A DNA stretch of 64,000 bases from Erpobdella octoculata. Lineage: Eukaryota > Annelida > Clitellata > Hirudinida > Erpobdellidae. The translations under genes and the position numbers were made by a program. Of this stretch, positions 39,171 through 63,911 are shown piece after piece. Every line of letters starts with the position of its first letter. The first letter of the stretch is position 1. The notes beneath the pieces are model-generated. The model saw only the letters and a program-made list of their open reading frames with translations. It searched no databases and was not told the DNA's origin. The stretch spans positions 35,304,322 through 35,368,321 of the forward strand of contig OZ022242.1 in NCBI GenBank assembly GCA_963978895.1, given 5' to 3'.

Positions 39171-42100
39171 ATGATAGTCATTATTATGGTTGCTGTTTTT
39201 TTCTGTTTGTCATTAAGTAAGATTGTTACATTCTGTTGTGTATTGTTTAATATTTAGAAATAAGTAGAATTTATTCAAGATTGTTGATAAATATTTATTG
39301 TTGAGATGATTGTTTGTTTTATTTGTTTTTGGGATGAAGAATGAATAGGATGATTAGACTTGGTACTTGCAGCATAAACCATTATATGCGTTTGTGTGTT
39401 TTAAAAACTAGAAACGTAGTCAAGAAATACATCCTTATTCAGATAAAAGTTTTCTTTTTTTAGTAATCAAATACAATTATCGTGTAATAAAAATAAAAAA
39501 TTTAAAGTATATCAAAATTCAACTTATAAATATAATAAAAACACTGGATCACAGCCCAATCAACTTATTATAGGAATTTTAGAGAGCTCATAGAGATGAT
39601 AGGAGAACCTAATTGCCTTGTTGCTGATTTGAAAGATGTGTACCACATTAGGTCTATCAAATATTCAGAATACTGCAGCTGATGTTTATTTTATTTTATA
39701 GAATTTTTGTCATCAAAACTAAATTTGTATATACCTAGACGCTCCCGATTTATAAAATATGAAGAATTCGTGAAAAGACAAAGTCTTTTTAAGAGTTGAA
39801 TTATAAATAAAAAACTAATACACATGCTGAATTCAAGTTCAATATAAATAAGGGAAGTAAGCAATTAATTATTTACATGATTAGCACGTAGTAAACTATA
39901 CGATGGAGTTGCATAAAACTGTATAATAATGCATAAATGTGTCAACTTCAGCAATCACTGATTTAAACTATTTTACAGATCAATTTTCATAGCTGTTACA
40001 AATTGTTATAGATATCTTTCTTCAATGCTCACCAATTAAAAACATTACGTTAAAAAGCGGGCAATTAAATCTATTGTTTTTTTGTGTTTTAAAAATTACT
40101 TCTGCATGATCCTAGTTTATTACGCATCTATATTTCTATACAACTGTAACAAACTATCTATGACTTGGCGACGAAATCAAATCAAATAGTTGAAGTGGAT
40201 TTTTTTGCAAAGATTATGCTCGCGTTAAATTTTTTTTGCAAACATTACTAATTGAAAAATTTTAGGTTGACTTTAAAATACGGTAAGTTTAAAAAAAATT
40301 AGAAAATTTTCATTTTAGTACAAAAATTATATTTAAACAGATGCCCAGCTCATTAATTTGGAAGCTTATCAAAGTTCTACTTTTGTTTTTTCCAATGAAT
40401 ATCTCACAGCTAATCTAGCTGTTGATAGAATGTTTGAGCAAGAGGTCAAATACTGTGCTCATGGAAATGATGGCCCAAGAGGTCCTAATTGGTTGGTTGT
40501 TGATTTGAAAGATGTCTACCACATTAGTCACGTGATACTTACTCCAAGATACGAAACAACAAAAGACCCAATCTATAACGCAGAAGCAAACAGTAATTTG
40601 AAACATGAAATTAGCTAAATAATGAATTTTATTAAAAATAATTTTGATCTTGATAAGTACAACTTATATACTCTAATATAAATTTTAATTTTTCAAGATG
40701 AAACAGAATTGAGAATGGGATATCTGTATATAGGTACAACAAATTATTTCAATCAAATCACCAACCCACCAGTAAGATATGCTTATCCACTATGTATACA
40801 ATCACCAAACAAAGCAAATCCTCCTGAGAATATGACACTCATTTGTCGTCCAAATACACCTCCAGGACGTTACGTCATAGTTCAACAACCAATCACAAGT
40901 CCCGGCTTCTTGACCATCTGTGAAATTCAAATCTTTGGAAAAATCGTTTTTAATTCCAACCGTAAGAATTGTGATTCAATGAATTTTTGCACAAGCACCT
41001 TGTTACAAACTATGATTGCTGTTTGCCATGAAACATGTCAAACTTACTTCTTTGTTTTTACACATTTAAAAAAAAAAAAACTATTGAATTTCATAAAAAA
41101 TATTTTCTATTTATTAAAGTTTCATTTTAGAAAACAAAATTTGTTTAAATGGATTTTACGGAGAGTTCTGTGACAAGCAGTGTAACTGTTACAACCATGA
41201 TCCATGCGATCAGAAAAATGGTTCGTGTTATAATGGATGTGATGAAAGATGGACAGGAACGCGTTGTGATGAAAGTTTGTGTTCTTTCTAGACTGTAAAA
41301 TTTGAAGAATAAATTACCATTAAAACTAGATTAACATCTAGCTCAGTTTTTTTCTCAAGATTTAGGTTTACATAATCCAGACAATTGTATTTAAATAAAT
41401 AAAATTGCAGGAATAATGGATATGTCAGAACAATATATTGGTTGTTTCAACATATCTCAGTCATATTTGGATCACTATGATAAATTGAACCTTATTTGCA
41501 TTGAAAGATGCTCAGGATATGGATTCAATTTTGCCGGTCAAGTTGTAGGGAAAGCTATTGCAGTTTGCCGAGTTTTTTCTAGTTTAAAAATTCGATTTTT
41601 ATTTCAGAACACACGTTTTTGTTATTGTACTAATGAGAACCAGATGCTTGTTCTTCCTGACAGCAAATGTTCAAAATCTGCCATTGACTCGGTTTTTGAA
41701 AACGGTATAAAGCTTTATACAGGTAAAACTAAACAGACAATTTTTTATTGGTAATTGCATTAAAAATGCTTAAACTGAAAAACAGGTTTTGGTCTGATCT
41801 ATGTTTTGGAAAATATTAATTTAAATTATTAATGTTTACTTCTCAATTTCTCACGTTTTGAAATATTTAAATAAGTAGAATAATTCAAATAACAGTAATA
41901 AAAATGTCAAACTGAATATCCTCTAAACCTAGATAAATCAAGTACCTGTGAAGTTACTCTGGTTTTCTTTAATGCTCCTTTTTTTCTGTCAGTTACTGTT
42001 TTGTTCAAAAATTATCTAAGAAAATTCTTTTAAATTTATTTCCAGTAAAAATTTCTGCAGAACGTTACGTTCTGTTACGTTGATATTTCTGTGACAATTT

Positions 42101-42802
42101 TATAACCATGAAGTCACACGTCTTATAGCTTTAGCCTAAGAAATTATTTCTCAAACTTTTTTGCAGTATGCCCAAATGGAACGTACGGTTACAACTGCAC
42201 ATTGAAGTGCAACTGTCTCAATAAAAGTCGTTGTTCTCTTATGCAAGGTTTATGTAAAGATGGATGTCATCCTGGGTGGTTTGGTGCAAGTTGTAATAAA
42301 AGAGGTTTTTAAATACAGTAAATTGATTAAAACTATGTTTCGTACTGGATAAAGGTTTTAAAAAAAAACTTGAATTTTTTTTCAGACTGTTCCATAGAAA
42401 ATGCTACTTGTGGAGCTAATGAAACTTGTACAAATTCTAGTGGTGCATTCATATGTGAATGTGCTGAAACTTTTTATCGAGAAAGCATCGGGTCCCCATG
42501 CTTGAGTAACGTTTTGTTCTTTATTTGTTCAAAATTAGTTTACTTTGAATAAATTAAAGTGACATAAAAAATGTTTTTTTTCCAGAAAACTTGGATTCAC
42601 TGAATATATGTTAATAAATATCTTTCAATGTTTCTATGTGTATGATTTAAAATAAAACTATTGTTATTCACATATCGTCATGTAGTTATTTTATTTGAGA
42701 TAGTTATTTTATTGTTCTTTATGCAGTTCTTATCGTTGGCATAATTCTTTCTTTTATCGCAATTCTATTCATTTTGCTGTTCATCATTAGCCATCGGAAA
42801 CG
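39171..42802 (+). other. Gene E ectodomain and TM exons
   Basis: Exons: 39171-39216, 40341-40592, 40698-40961, 41131-41274, 41411-41544, 41608-41722, 42167-42304, 42386-42505 (an EGF not found in D), 42586-42609, 42727-42802 (TM). Exons of 46, 264, 134, 138 and 76 nt equal those in gene D. All ectodomain junctions are phase 1 apart from the split inside the WSC-like unit (phase 0). Confidence 0.83.
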
Positions 42803-45467
42803 GTTAGTGAAGTTTTTTATACTTTTCATCAAAAAGAGTAAAACATATTGTTTAATCTTACAGCTTATTTTCATGGAAAAGTAATACAAGCGATAATACT
42901 TCAAGTATGTTGTTGTTGATGTTTTGCTCAATGCTATAAATTACTAACATATTTAAGGTCTGTAATATCTTTGTGTCAGTGACTTTAATACGACTGTTAG
43001 GATAGCCATGCCAGCAGAGTCTTAGATTGGACCGTGAAAAGCTAATGGTTCATCTTCTACTCGTGGCCTAGTAACATTCATGCTATCGAAATATTAGTTG
43101 GTTAAAGCTTGTTTTTGTTGGACATGCATCCTAAAACATTTGCATTGGTCAATTGATTCAAATTAGTAGTATATTTGTATAAGTGGCTGTAACGTTTTAT
43201 TGTAAATTAAAAAGATATCTATGTACATTTCTAACATATAATAATATTTTCCGATAACATGAGTTAGTAGGTTGCGAGAGGGAGTTGCACCTTGAAATCT
43301 TGCCATTTTGTTCAATACGACAATTTATATAGCACCGTATGCAGTAGAAGCCGCTTTAAGGGTGCTTTACAACGTTGGCAACTTGTAGATAAGACTAACG
43401 GCGTCACTGGCAGCCCCGCATACTACTCGATAGCTCCACAAGTGCACGAAGGGCTTTAACCCCCAGCCAAAGTTGGTACTCATTTATCGACCACTAAAGG
43501 ATGAAACGCTGAGTTGACGTGAGCACATGTGATTAGTAAGTTAGTTTCATGCTCAATAAAATTACGTGCCCGAACCGGGAATCGAACCAGGGTCCTACGA
43601 CTCTTAAGGTTGGTGTCTATACCACTAGACCAACACGTCATATAACGTCCGACAGCCATTCGAGTCTGATAACCGACCGGCTATCCTAGCCCCTCAATAA
43701 ATAGTTTCTTTATATAAACAGTGATAGTTTTTTCTATGACAAAACCACTGTTTCTAAGATTTTCAATACAAGTGGCTTTATAATAAATATGTACTTGAAT
43801 GTTATATATTCATGTGAACAATAACAAAATATTTATTTTAATACTTTTCTTAATTTAATTTCCAAGTGTCTGTTTTTTATGTTGATATGGACCAAAAGTC
43901 AAAAATCAAGCTTGAACATATGCCTGAATACGTTAAAAACAATTTCGAAAAAATTTCAAACGAGTTTGAGGTAACTAACATCTTATAATTCAGATATTGC
44001 ACTTAACGTTTTTGTACTAACCAACACGTCGCTTAAGTGACTCATAATTATCACTTTATCTATACATTTAGAGTTTATCTAATATTAGGCTTGTGACGTT
44101 GTCAAGTACAGATTGGTGTCATGCTTATATCTGATAAGCCTGATGATTTATATGAATGCTAAGTTTAATCGAAACTTTCTATCTGAGAGCTGCATAACTG
44201 AAAAACACGGGAATTAAGCTAACTAATTATTCAGGCCCAAAATCTGAAACCAACTCCATCGAGAAGTCACCTCCGCTGTCACAATTGAAGGTTTCAGAAA
44301 GACTCTAAAAACGCACTTGTTCGGTGGCTTTGAGTTCCATTGATGAACTTACACCACTCCAAAAAAGATCGTCTAAGATACATTTAATACCCTAAAGAAT
44401 TTTCATTAAAAAATGATCACTGAAAATTAGTGTTAGCAACCATCGGTCATGACGCGGAACAAAACTAGCAAGTCCTGGGATAATTCACAAAGAGCCGTAA
44501 TTAACCCGTTGTTGTAGTTCAGACTGTTGTGTTCCTGTTATGAAAGTGAAAGCATGCCTCGAAGCAGTAGACATGCAAAATGATCTGACGTTATTCCAAT
44601 GTATGTTGCTCTAAAAAACAAGTTGCCATGGTGTCAAACTCTAAGTGCTTGAATGTACAACTGGTCTCTTAACTTTCAATGGTCTTCAGCACAAGAAGTT
44701 ATCTGTGGCAGATAAGCCGGCATCGTGAAACCTGCATTGTATGAGAAACGACTGTATAATCTTAATGGCGACTAATGACGTTGAATTTATTGCCATTGCT
44801 CTTTAACATTACGATTGAAAAAACGGAAATTATTCGCAATATCTTACTTTAAAACCTGACTTATTTGGCTTTGATAAATAATCAGCATCTTAAAACTGAG
44901 TTTGGTTGTTAAGAGTCTAAAACTTAATAAGATGTTGCCATGTTGTTACACAATTTCATAAAGTTCACTGTTTTCTCTCTTTAGTTTTAAACCATTAATT
45001 AGCAATACATTTTTAAGCAATTAAAAGAAGATCTTGATAATAGTCATAAATATGGACATCAAAAAGAATTAACAAAACGGAATCGCTTTAAAAATGTTCT
45101 ACCTTGTAAGTTTACATTGTTATGCTAATATAAATGTGATTGAAAATAATTTGAAACTAGATTTAAAGTTGTGGTTTGATTAAAATAATTTCCTTTCAGA
45201 TAAAGCTAATAGAGTGATTTTGAAAAACCAATCAGATAAAAATGATCCTGGTTACATTAATGCAAGCTATGTCAAAGTAAAAGTTTTTTTTTTTTCAAAT
45301 TGTTTTTTAAATTTATGCAACAAAACTTTTCTGTTTCAGCAAATTATTGAGAATGTTCTTATAGCAACTCAAGGTTTGTTTAGTTTACGTTTTGCACCGA
45401 CATTGAAATTTTTAACAGTAAATTCAAACCGAAATGTGTATACTTATATAATATATTTAAATATATA

Positions 45468-45498
<31 letters not shown>

Positions 45499-48281
45499 CT
45501 TATTTAAACAAATCAAGAAGCCCACCAAAAAAAAGCAATTTTAAATTGCTTCAATTACCTTACCAGGACCAACAAGAGACAGCGTGCATGATTTCTGGAA
45601 AATGATATGGCATGAAAATGTTGGAATTATTGTTATGCTGTGCAATACTGAAGAAAAAAATGAGGTATAGAATATTTGGACTACAAATTGAAAATTATTG
45701 ACTTGATTTCAATTCAGTTATTATTTCTGTTGAAGAATAAATGTGAGCAGTATTGGCCAGATTCCGGAACCATCTCAGTAGAAGAATTCACCATTTCAAA
45801 CACTGGTTGTATCTTTATACCAGGCTATTTTTTATCAGAAATATTACTAAAGCAAGTTAGTGATTACTACTTGATTACTCGATTATTAACTTCAAAGTTA
45901 TTCGAAACATGTACATTCAATTTTATAGAAATTGAAACCACAACGTAATATAACTCATCTTCACTTTACGCAATGGTCTTCTGAGTATTCCGTGACCTAT
46001 GATGTTCTAGGTTTTTTGGCTTTTTGCAAACATTTCAGAAGAATCTATGAGAAAAAGAAATGCAATGTTGTTGTTCATTGCGAGTTAGTTGCTTTTATTT
46101 TATTCAATTTTTGCTAATGGTTTCATTGGCAAAGAGCTACTGCGTTACATCCATGTTTTACTCGTCAGTATAAAATAATTTGACATTCGAATAGAAACAT
46201 TTCCATTAAAAATTACTACAGCAAACCAATTTGAAGTTTGTTAATTGTAATGACTTATTATTGAATAATTTAATTTCTGTTAGTGCTGGAATAGGACGAA
46301 CCGGATGTTTCATAGCACTAACAGACCTGCTACACAGGGGGTACCTGGGCGAGTATTTGAATGTACCAGAATGTGTTAATAAGCTAAGAGTGTACAGGAT
46401 GCAGATGGTATCGAGCCAGGTAAGAACATTTTATTATAAACTGAAAGATGAAACGTATGAAATAATTTGTGATTTAAATTACAAAAAGGACCAATATGAG
46501 TTTATCTACAAATGTCTTGCAAAAGAGGCTGAGACCGGTCCAACAACTTATACAACTGAAGAGTTTGTAAAGTTTTTAAATGCCTCAAAAGTTCCTGGCA
46601 AAGAACAAAATCAACTTAGAAAATTACAGAAGGTATAGATCTTTAAAAATGTTTTGTCAATACATGAAAATTGAAATATAAATAATTCAATCAATCAATC
46701 GAAAAATATTTCTATAGCGCTATTTCCGCAGTGTTCAATAGCGCTCGGTCGTGAACTTATTAAACAGATATGTTTTAAGTCCACGACGGAAAACTGTGAG
46801 AGAAGTAGAGTTAGTAAGAGAAGAAGGAAGAGAGTTCCAGAGATAGGGACCAGAGTAGGAGAAAGAGCGTTTAGCAAAATAATGCTTAATAGTGAAAATG
46901 CGAGAGTGATTACGACCAATTAAAATTGACTAAAGTTTGAAGAGAAGTTTTTATTATTAGTTCACTGACTGTGTGTGAATGATATCATATTTGAATATCA
47001 TACAAGTTGTATATACTTGTCTTGTTCAGTCCAATAATGCAGATTCCATCAGCAATAAAAAAAGGACACATTTAAATTATTATTTGCGTGTGGCTAATTT
47101 TTTATATGCAAGCCTTTTTTGAGATGGATAAAATTACCTGAAACTAAAATTTCGATTTTTCGTTTAATTTTCATAATTTCAGATGCTCATCGCAAATAGC
47201 TCGGAGTTGTGCAACAAATTCAGGACTCAAAATACAAATAACAAAGTAAGATTTTGCAAACATAAAACAAATCAATACTGCACTTAACAAAACTTATTCA
47301 CATATTTCAGGTTGAAGAAAAATACAAATTAGAAATTCTAAATGAAAATGAAATGTCATCCATTTGGCTACAAGTTCCAATAAATTGTCATCAAGTTATT
47401 GTTTTTAGTGATCGAGAGGTTAAACAAAAAATATATTATATAACCTAATTTGTTGTGTATATTCATCAAAGATGTTCTTATATGATCAAACAGAACAACA
47501 ATTATTTGCCTGAATCTAACCAACCATTGGTAACCGATTGTGGTAAAATATTTCTAAGCAGTATGGAGAATATTGAAGAAGGAGTTCACATTAAATTATC
47601 CATAGAGCCTTCCGATCGAGCGGCTATTTATAGAAATAAATACTCAACTGTGGAAGTATATGTTAGAAAAATTAAGAAATCAAACTCACTAATGAATTAA
47701 GAGTACTAAATTATAGGTTGTTTAAACGTTTTTAATTTTGTGCTATTCAAATTGAAGGAGAACGAGTTGTTTCAAGCCAACCATAAACATCTCGTTGATG
47801 TTTTCTTGTTAACGTCAAAGAAAGATTATTTGAATGTTTCAACATTTATGGATGTTTTTCAGAGCTTCGACATTGAAGATCCTATTTGTATATTTGCTTG
47901 CACTGATGATTCATTAGGTCAAATGTAAGCTGTTTTTTTTATTACGTGTTACCCTTTCTTATTTAAAACAATCAATTTAACTATTTAGAACTTCCTCTAG
48001 ATCAAACGTAACATTAGGGCAGTTTTTCAAAACTGCTTGCAACACTCTCAATATAATCACAAAATGCGAAGAAGTGTCAATTTACCATCACGTTCTCAAC
48101 AGTCAATTAAGTATCATTGGATACGAGCCAAGTTTTGTGAGAATGATTCTGTTTTTTATCAAGTTTTGATATTCTAACCAAACGATATAAATTTGTTTTT
48201 AACTAGCGATCCTTTGAAAAACTTTACGACCTGGCTAAGAGTTTCATTTTGAATCAACACAATTTCAGGCGGTTGTCGTGA
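39171..48281 (+). CDS. Gene E: tandem-PTP receptor with defective WPD loop
   Basis: A predicted 1012-aa type-I receptor from 26 in-frame exons. Signal peptide (1-15), F5/8-like (to 187), MEGF-type EGF (to 235), WSC-like (to 318), MEGF-type EGF (to 364), EGF (to 404), TM (about 413-436), juxtamembrane, PTP D1 (487-770), D2 (771-1012). The ectodomain matches gene D in order and exon length. D1 keeps Cys676 and Arg682 (HCDAGIGRTGC) and the Q-loop (MVSSQDQY), but the WPD loop reads FTQWSSEYSV: the general-acid Asp is replaced by Ser, and the Ser after Cys is Asp. D1 is therefore likely very slow or a substrate trap. D2 reads FACTDDSLGQI and has no cradle Arg. The intracellular role is probably binding, not catalysis (inference). 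Confidence 0.83.
39594..39662 (+). pseudogene. Relic fragment of a D/E-type F5/8 exon
   Basis: One frame reads GEPNCLVADLKDVYHIR, matching GPNWLVVDLKDVYHIS of the working exon at 40341. It is short, lacks splice sites and sits in the first intron of gene E. It is a leftover of an exon duplication. Confidence 0.6.
43310..43700 (-). mobile_element. tRNA-derived SINE in gene E intron
   Basis: On the minus strand the head (about 43641-43570) has TGGTCTAGTGG and GGTTCGATTCC boxes. The body extends down to about 43310. The acceptor arms do not pair, so it is not a working tRNA. Confidence 0.65.
44222..44343 (+). mobile_element. LINE C-terminal relic in gene E intron
   Basis: The CR1/L2-type end NYSGPK, a frameshift, TGA in place of the usual Trp, then NQLHREVTSAVTIEGF and RKTLKTHLF. 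Broken by a stop and a frameshift. The rest of the 43971-45017 intron shows nothing recognisable. Confidence 0.6.
46680..46950 (-). mobile_element. LINE 3' end relic in gene E intron
   Basis: The minus strand reads RSFSYSGPYLWNSLPSSL and FRRGLKTYLFN, the CR1/L2 C-terminus, then a short UTR ending in an ATTG repeat (ATTGATTGATTG) as the 3' tail at about 46685. It is 5'-truncated. Confidence 0.72.
47183..48281 (+). other. Gene E degenerate D2 exons
   Basis: Exons: 47183-47245, 47311-47418, 47494-47661, 47758-47924, 47989-48136, 48207-48281 (TGA). Sequence similarity to D2 of A and C is weak; intron order and the C-terminal SFEKLYDLAKSFI guided the model. The acceptor at 47758 was chosen because the nearer one at 47717 leads to a stop. 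Confidence 0.68.
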
Positions 48282-49054
48282 TTTGTTAAAATTTCAATTA
48301 GATAAACTCGATAAACTGATTTTGTTTGTGTTAAAATGTAAAAAAACACAAAAATATTCAAATACTCTTTGTTTAAATTATTTTATTTTTTCTAATAAGA
48401 TCATTTTAGTTACGCGTTGTTGATTGAAGCTGATTTCTATATAATATGAACTTTATTTAATCAGTGCTGAGCTGGATTCAGCTAGTTTTAACGAGCACAA
48501 ATTCTCAATGCTTGGAAACTTTGAAATACACGTTGTACAAGTTTCTGCATTGGTGTCGGTGAGGAGTTTATTAGGAGGGTTTCAAAAAGTTTTCCTTTAC
48601 TTGATTCGACGGCTGGTATTACTCAGTGGTTTGCAAGGCTGTTAACTTTTTCCACCGGAAAGTTTGCTAGTGCACAGTAAAACGTCGTGACGTTGATTTG
48701 TTATGGAGTTGTCTATGCCGATGTTTTTATGTCTGTCGTCGCCGTTGTCGTTGTAGTGATCGGGGTTGGTCGTAGTTGTAGCTTGTAAAAGTATCGATAT
48801 TTGTGGCGTGGTTTTTGTGGTATGAGTCGAAGTCGTCGCCGGCAAATCCAGAGTCCCGCTGAGAATCAGATTTCGGAATTGGATCTTGGTTACGAATTAT
48901 CAGAAGTGAAGTTTGTCAGCCAGATGTCCAAAGTAACTCGACAATTATTTTCTGGGAGTTTCAGTTGAAAAAACTAAAAGAAAGATTTGCAGTCGTATCG
49001 ATATTTTACTGACTGGCAGAGTGGAAAAATACAGTTCGAATGTTGTAACTGGAT
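48282..49054. other. Intergenic E-F, first part
   Basis: Follows the gene E stop. 48640-48960 is less AT-rich with many GTCG/GTTG repeats on the + strand and resembles no family I recognise. No gene is supported. Confidence 0.45.
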
Positions 49055-49500
49055 TGAAGCTAGTAGGCGTTCGTAGTAATGGGACAACATGTATGTGTGA
49101 AGCCAGCAGGCGTTCAATTAAATTTCAAAATATTTAAAAAAAAAGTGTCGGTATTAAAAAAACAACTAAAAATAAATTATATCATCAATAAATGTGTGTC
49201 TCAAGATATATTATAGACACATGATATCTTTAAAATAAAACTGTATTCAATATAAAAATCTAATTACTATGAAATATATAAGGCTTTTACCAAACGCCAC
49301 AAACCTGATGATTTTGTTTACATTTAGAATATTAAAAAACTCGTTTTTTTTTTAAATCTGTTGATGTTGAGAAAATAATTTTTTGATGATATAATTTTAG
49401 TTGTTTTATTAATACCGATACTTTTTTTTATTATTTTGAAATTTACACATGGCTTCACACATACTACGAACGCCTGCCAGCTTCACCCCAGTAATGTTAT
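49055..49500. repeat. Inverted repeat (foldback or MITE-like)
   Basis: The left arm 49055-49195 and right arm 49365-49500 are reverse complements of each other over about 135 bp with mismatches (shared: GGCGTTCGTAGTA, GTGTGAAGCCA, ATTTCAAAATA, ATATCATCA). The spacer is about 170 bp of AT-rich DNA. Confidence 0.65.
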
Positions 49501-49540
49501 AGGCTTGTGGTTGAAGTTTTAGTTTGCCTAATCGAAGTTT

Positions 49541-49858
49541 TCAGAGATTGAAATCTCGACGATTAGCGGTCCAATTTGCAGATCTGTGAAAGAGACGATG
49601 ATAAAGAGAGAGTAGCCATGTGTTTCTTAGCCAAGCTTTCAGAAGCGTTAGAAAGACCGAGAAGCTAGCGCATGGAAAAAATCTATTCGTTTTGATGTGA
49701 ATCGTTCTCGTTCGACAGGAAGACAGCTCGTATGCCGTTTCGGTGTTTTTCCTCAAAGCTGAACACGTGCTTATAGGGTGGGCTCTCACATGGTCACATT
49801 CGAAGAGGTCGATGGAACCTTTCTTGAACCTGAGATCGTCATCAGCGTAATAATTCAA
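49541..49858 (-). other. Unassigned open frame
   Basis: A 105-codon minus-strand frame, less AT-rich than its surroundings. It matches no family I can name and has no splice or promoter support. It may be part of an unknown transposon adjoining the inverted repeat. Confidence 0.2.
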
Positions 49859-51310
49859 AATGGATGTATGGATTCATTGCACAAATAAAACATCTGCCAT
49901 CAAATGTTTTCCAAATCAAGAAGCGTTTGAAAGTTAAATTAATTTAACAAAACTGCATTAGGTTCATTTGAATAAAATTCCGTCACTAGCTATTAAGTTT
50001 CCGATTAGTATTACATAATAATCCTATTGTGTGTGTTAAAAAAGAGTTGTGCGAGCCTGTTGTTTCATTTTATTCCGTGCGAAACTAGTTAATGAAAACG
50101 CCTGTACTCAACTGAAAATTTGCAAATGATAAAGTTTAAGCAATGGTTGAAAAGCAGACAAAAACCTAACTGTTTTTCTTCAAGTCCAACAACATTTGTT
50201 TTCAGTGATCTGGAAGTTTATCAAAACATACGTCATTTAAATTATATATGAGTTTGTCATAATCATTACCATCCTTCACTGCTAGTGAAAAAATAAATAA
50301 ACAAAAATCTCTTAAATAGTTGTATTGAAATATATGTTTACTAAAATTTGTAATTTTGTTTACAAATTTTGAGTGCAAACCATACCAAGTATAATAACCT
50401 TGTCGTTTTTAGTCTAACATAAATAAGATTAAAATAAGAAAGTTTCGTCATTTAACCACAGACCTACAACAGCCTCAAATTGTTTCATAAATAATCAGAC
50501 AATCTTGAATAAGCACATAATTTGAAAAAGAAAAACATAATTGGGGTCTTCTCAGTATATTTGAGTATTGTTATAACTACAGATCCGAAAATTGATTATT
50601 ATTCACCCAATCAAGCTTTGAGTAGGTAATTGAGTATTATTTTTCAGTATTTATAATTTTGATCTGTATTATTACTGAATAACTGAAAACAATTTTTGCA
50701 AACACAGAAACGAACCATTTTAATATTTGTCATTTTAAAAGCTTGTGTAAATTATTTTGAAGTTTTGAAAGTTTTTTTTATATTCTCAGTATATTTCAGT
50801 GCTAGTAAAATTCAGCAAGTACAATCAGATAACTAAATGTATTAATAAGCCATGAACAGTTTTTAAATAATGGAGTAATGAAGATGAAGATTCATAATTT
50901 AAATTTCGATAATTACAGAGCATAAAAACTTAATTGAATAGCAAACAAACACAACAAAAAATCGTTCTGACAATTTCCATTTTAAACGATAGCTTGAACA
51001 TATTTTTAAAGTCTATAAAACCATTAATTTGTTTATATCACCTGAAAAAAGTGCCAAACTCTAATTTGCTTTACTTTGTTTTATTTATTCAAATAAATAC
51101 CATTTTCAGTGGAGAAAGTTTAAGAAAATCATTTAGAGGTTTTTTACTAAATTGGCGTTTAATAGCCGTAAATTAAACAACTTAGAATTAAATTGAAGAT
51201 TCAAATCAATTTGCACTGGATCACATCTTTTAATAATGCCGTGAGAACGTCAAATATATATAAGCAACCATTTGAAAAGAAAACTTATTAAGGTATTGGA
51301 GTAAGAAGAC
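49859..51310. other. Intergenic E-F, second part
   Basis: AT-rich sequence up to the gene F start codon. It should contain the gene F promoter. Nothing recognisable seen. Confidence 0.45.

Positions 51311-63911
<12,601 letters not shown>

Larger units (their letters stand above)
42864..46632 (+). other. Gene E juxtamembrane and PTP D1 exons
   Basis: Exons: 42864-42904, 43867-43970 (VKNNFEKISNEFE), 45018-45105 (KRNRFKNVLP), 45200-45276 (YINASYV), 45340-45373, 45567-45664 (FWKMIWHENVGIIVML), 45736-45855, 45929-46083 (WSSE loop, ending VVHC), 46284-46419 (AGIGRTGCF), 46489-46632. The 69-nt intron 46420-46488 is open and in frame, so its retention would only add 23 residues. Introns at 42905 and 43971 carry a SINE and a LINE relic. 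Confidence 0.8.

Noticed and set aside
43570..43641. Functional tRNA gene on the minus strand
   Set aside because: The acceptor arms are not complementary and it continues into a SINE body.
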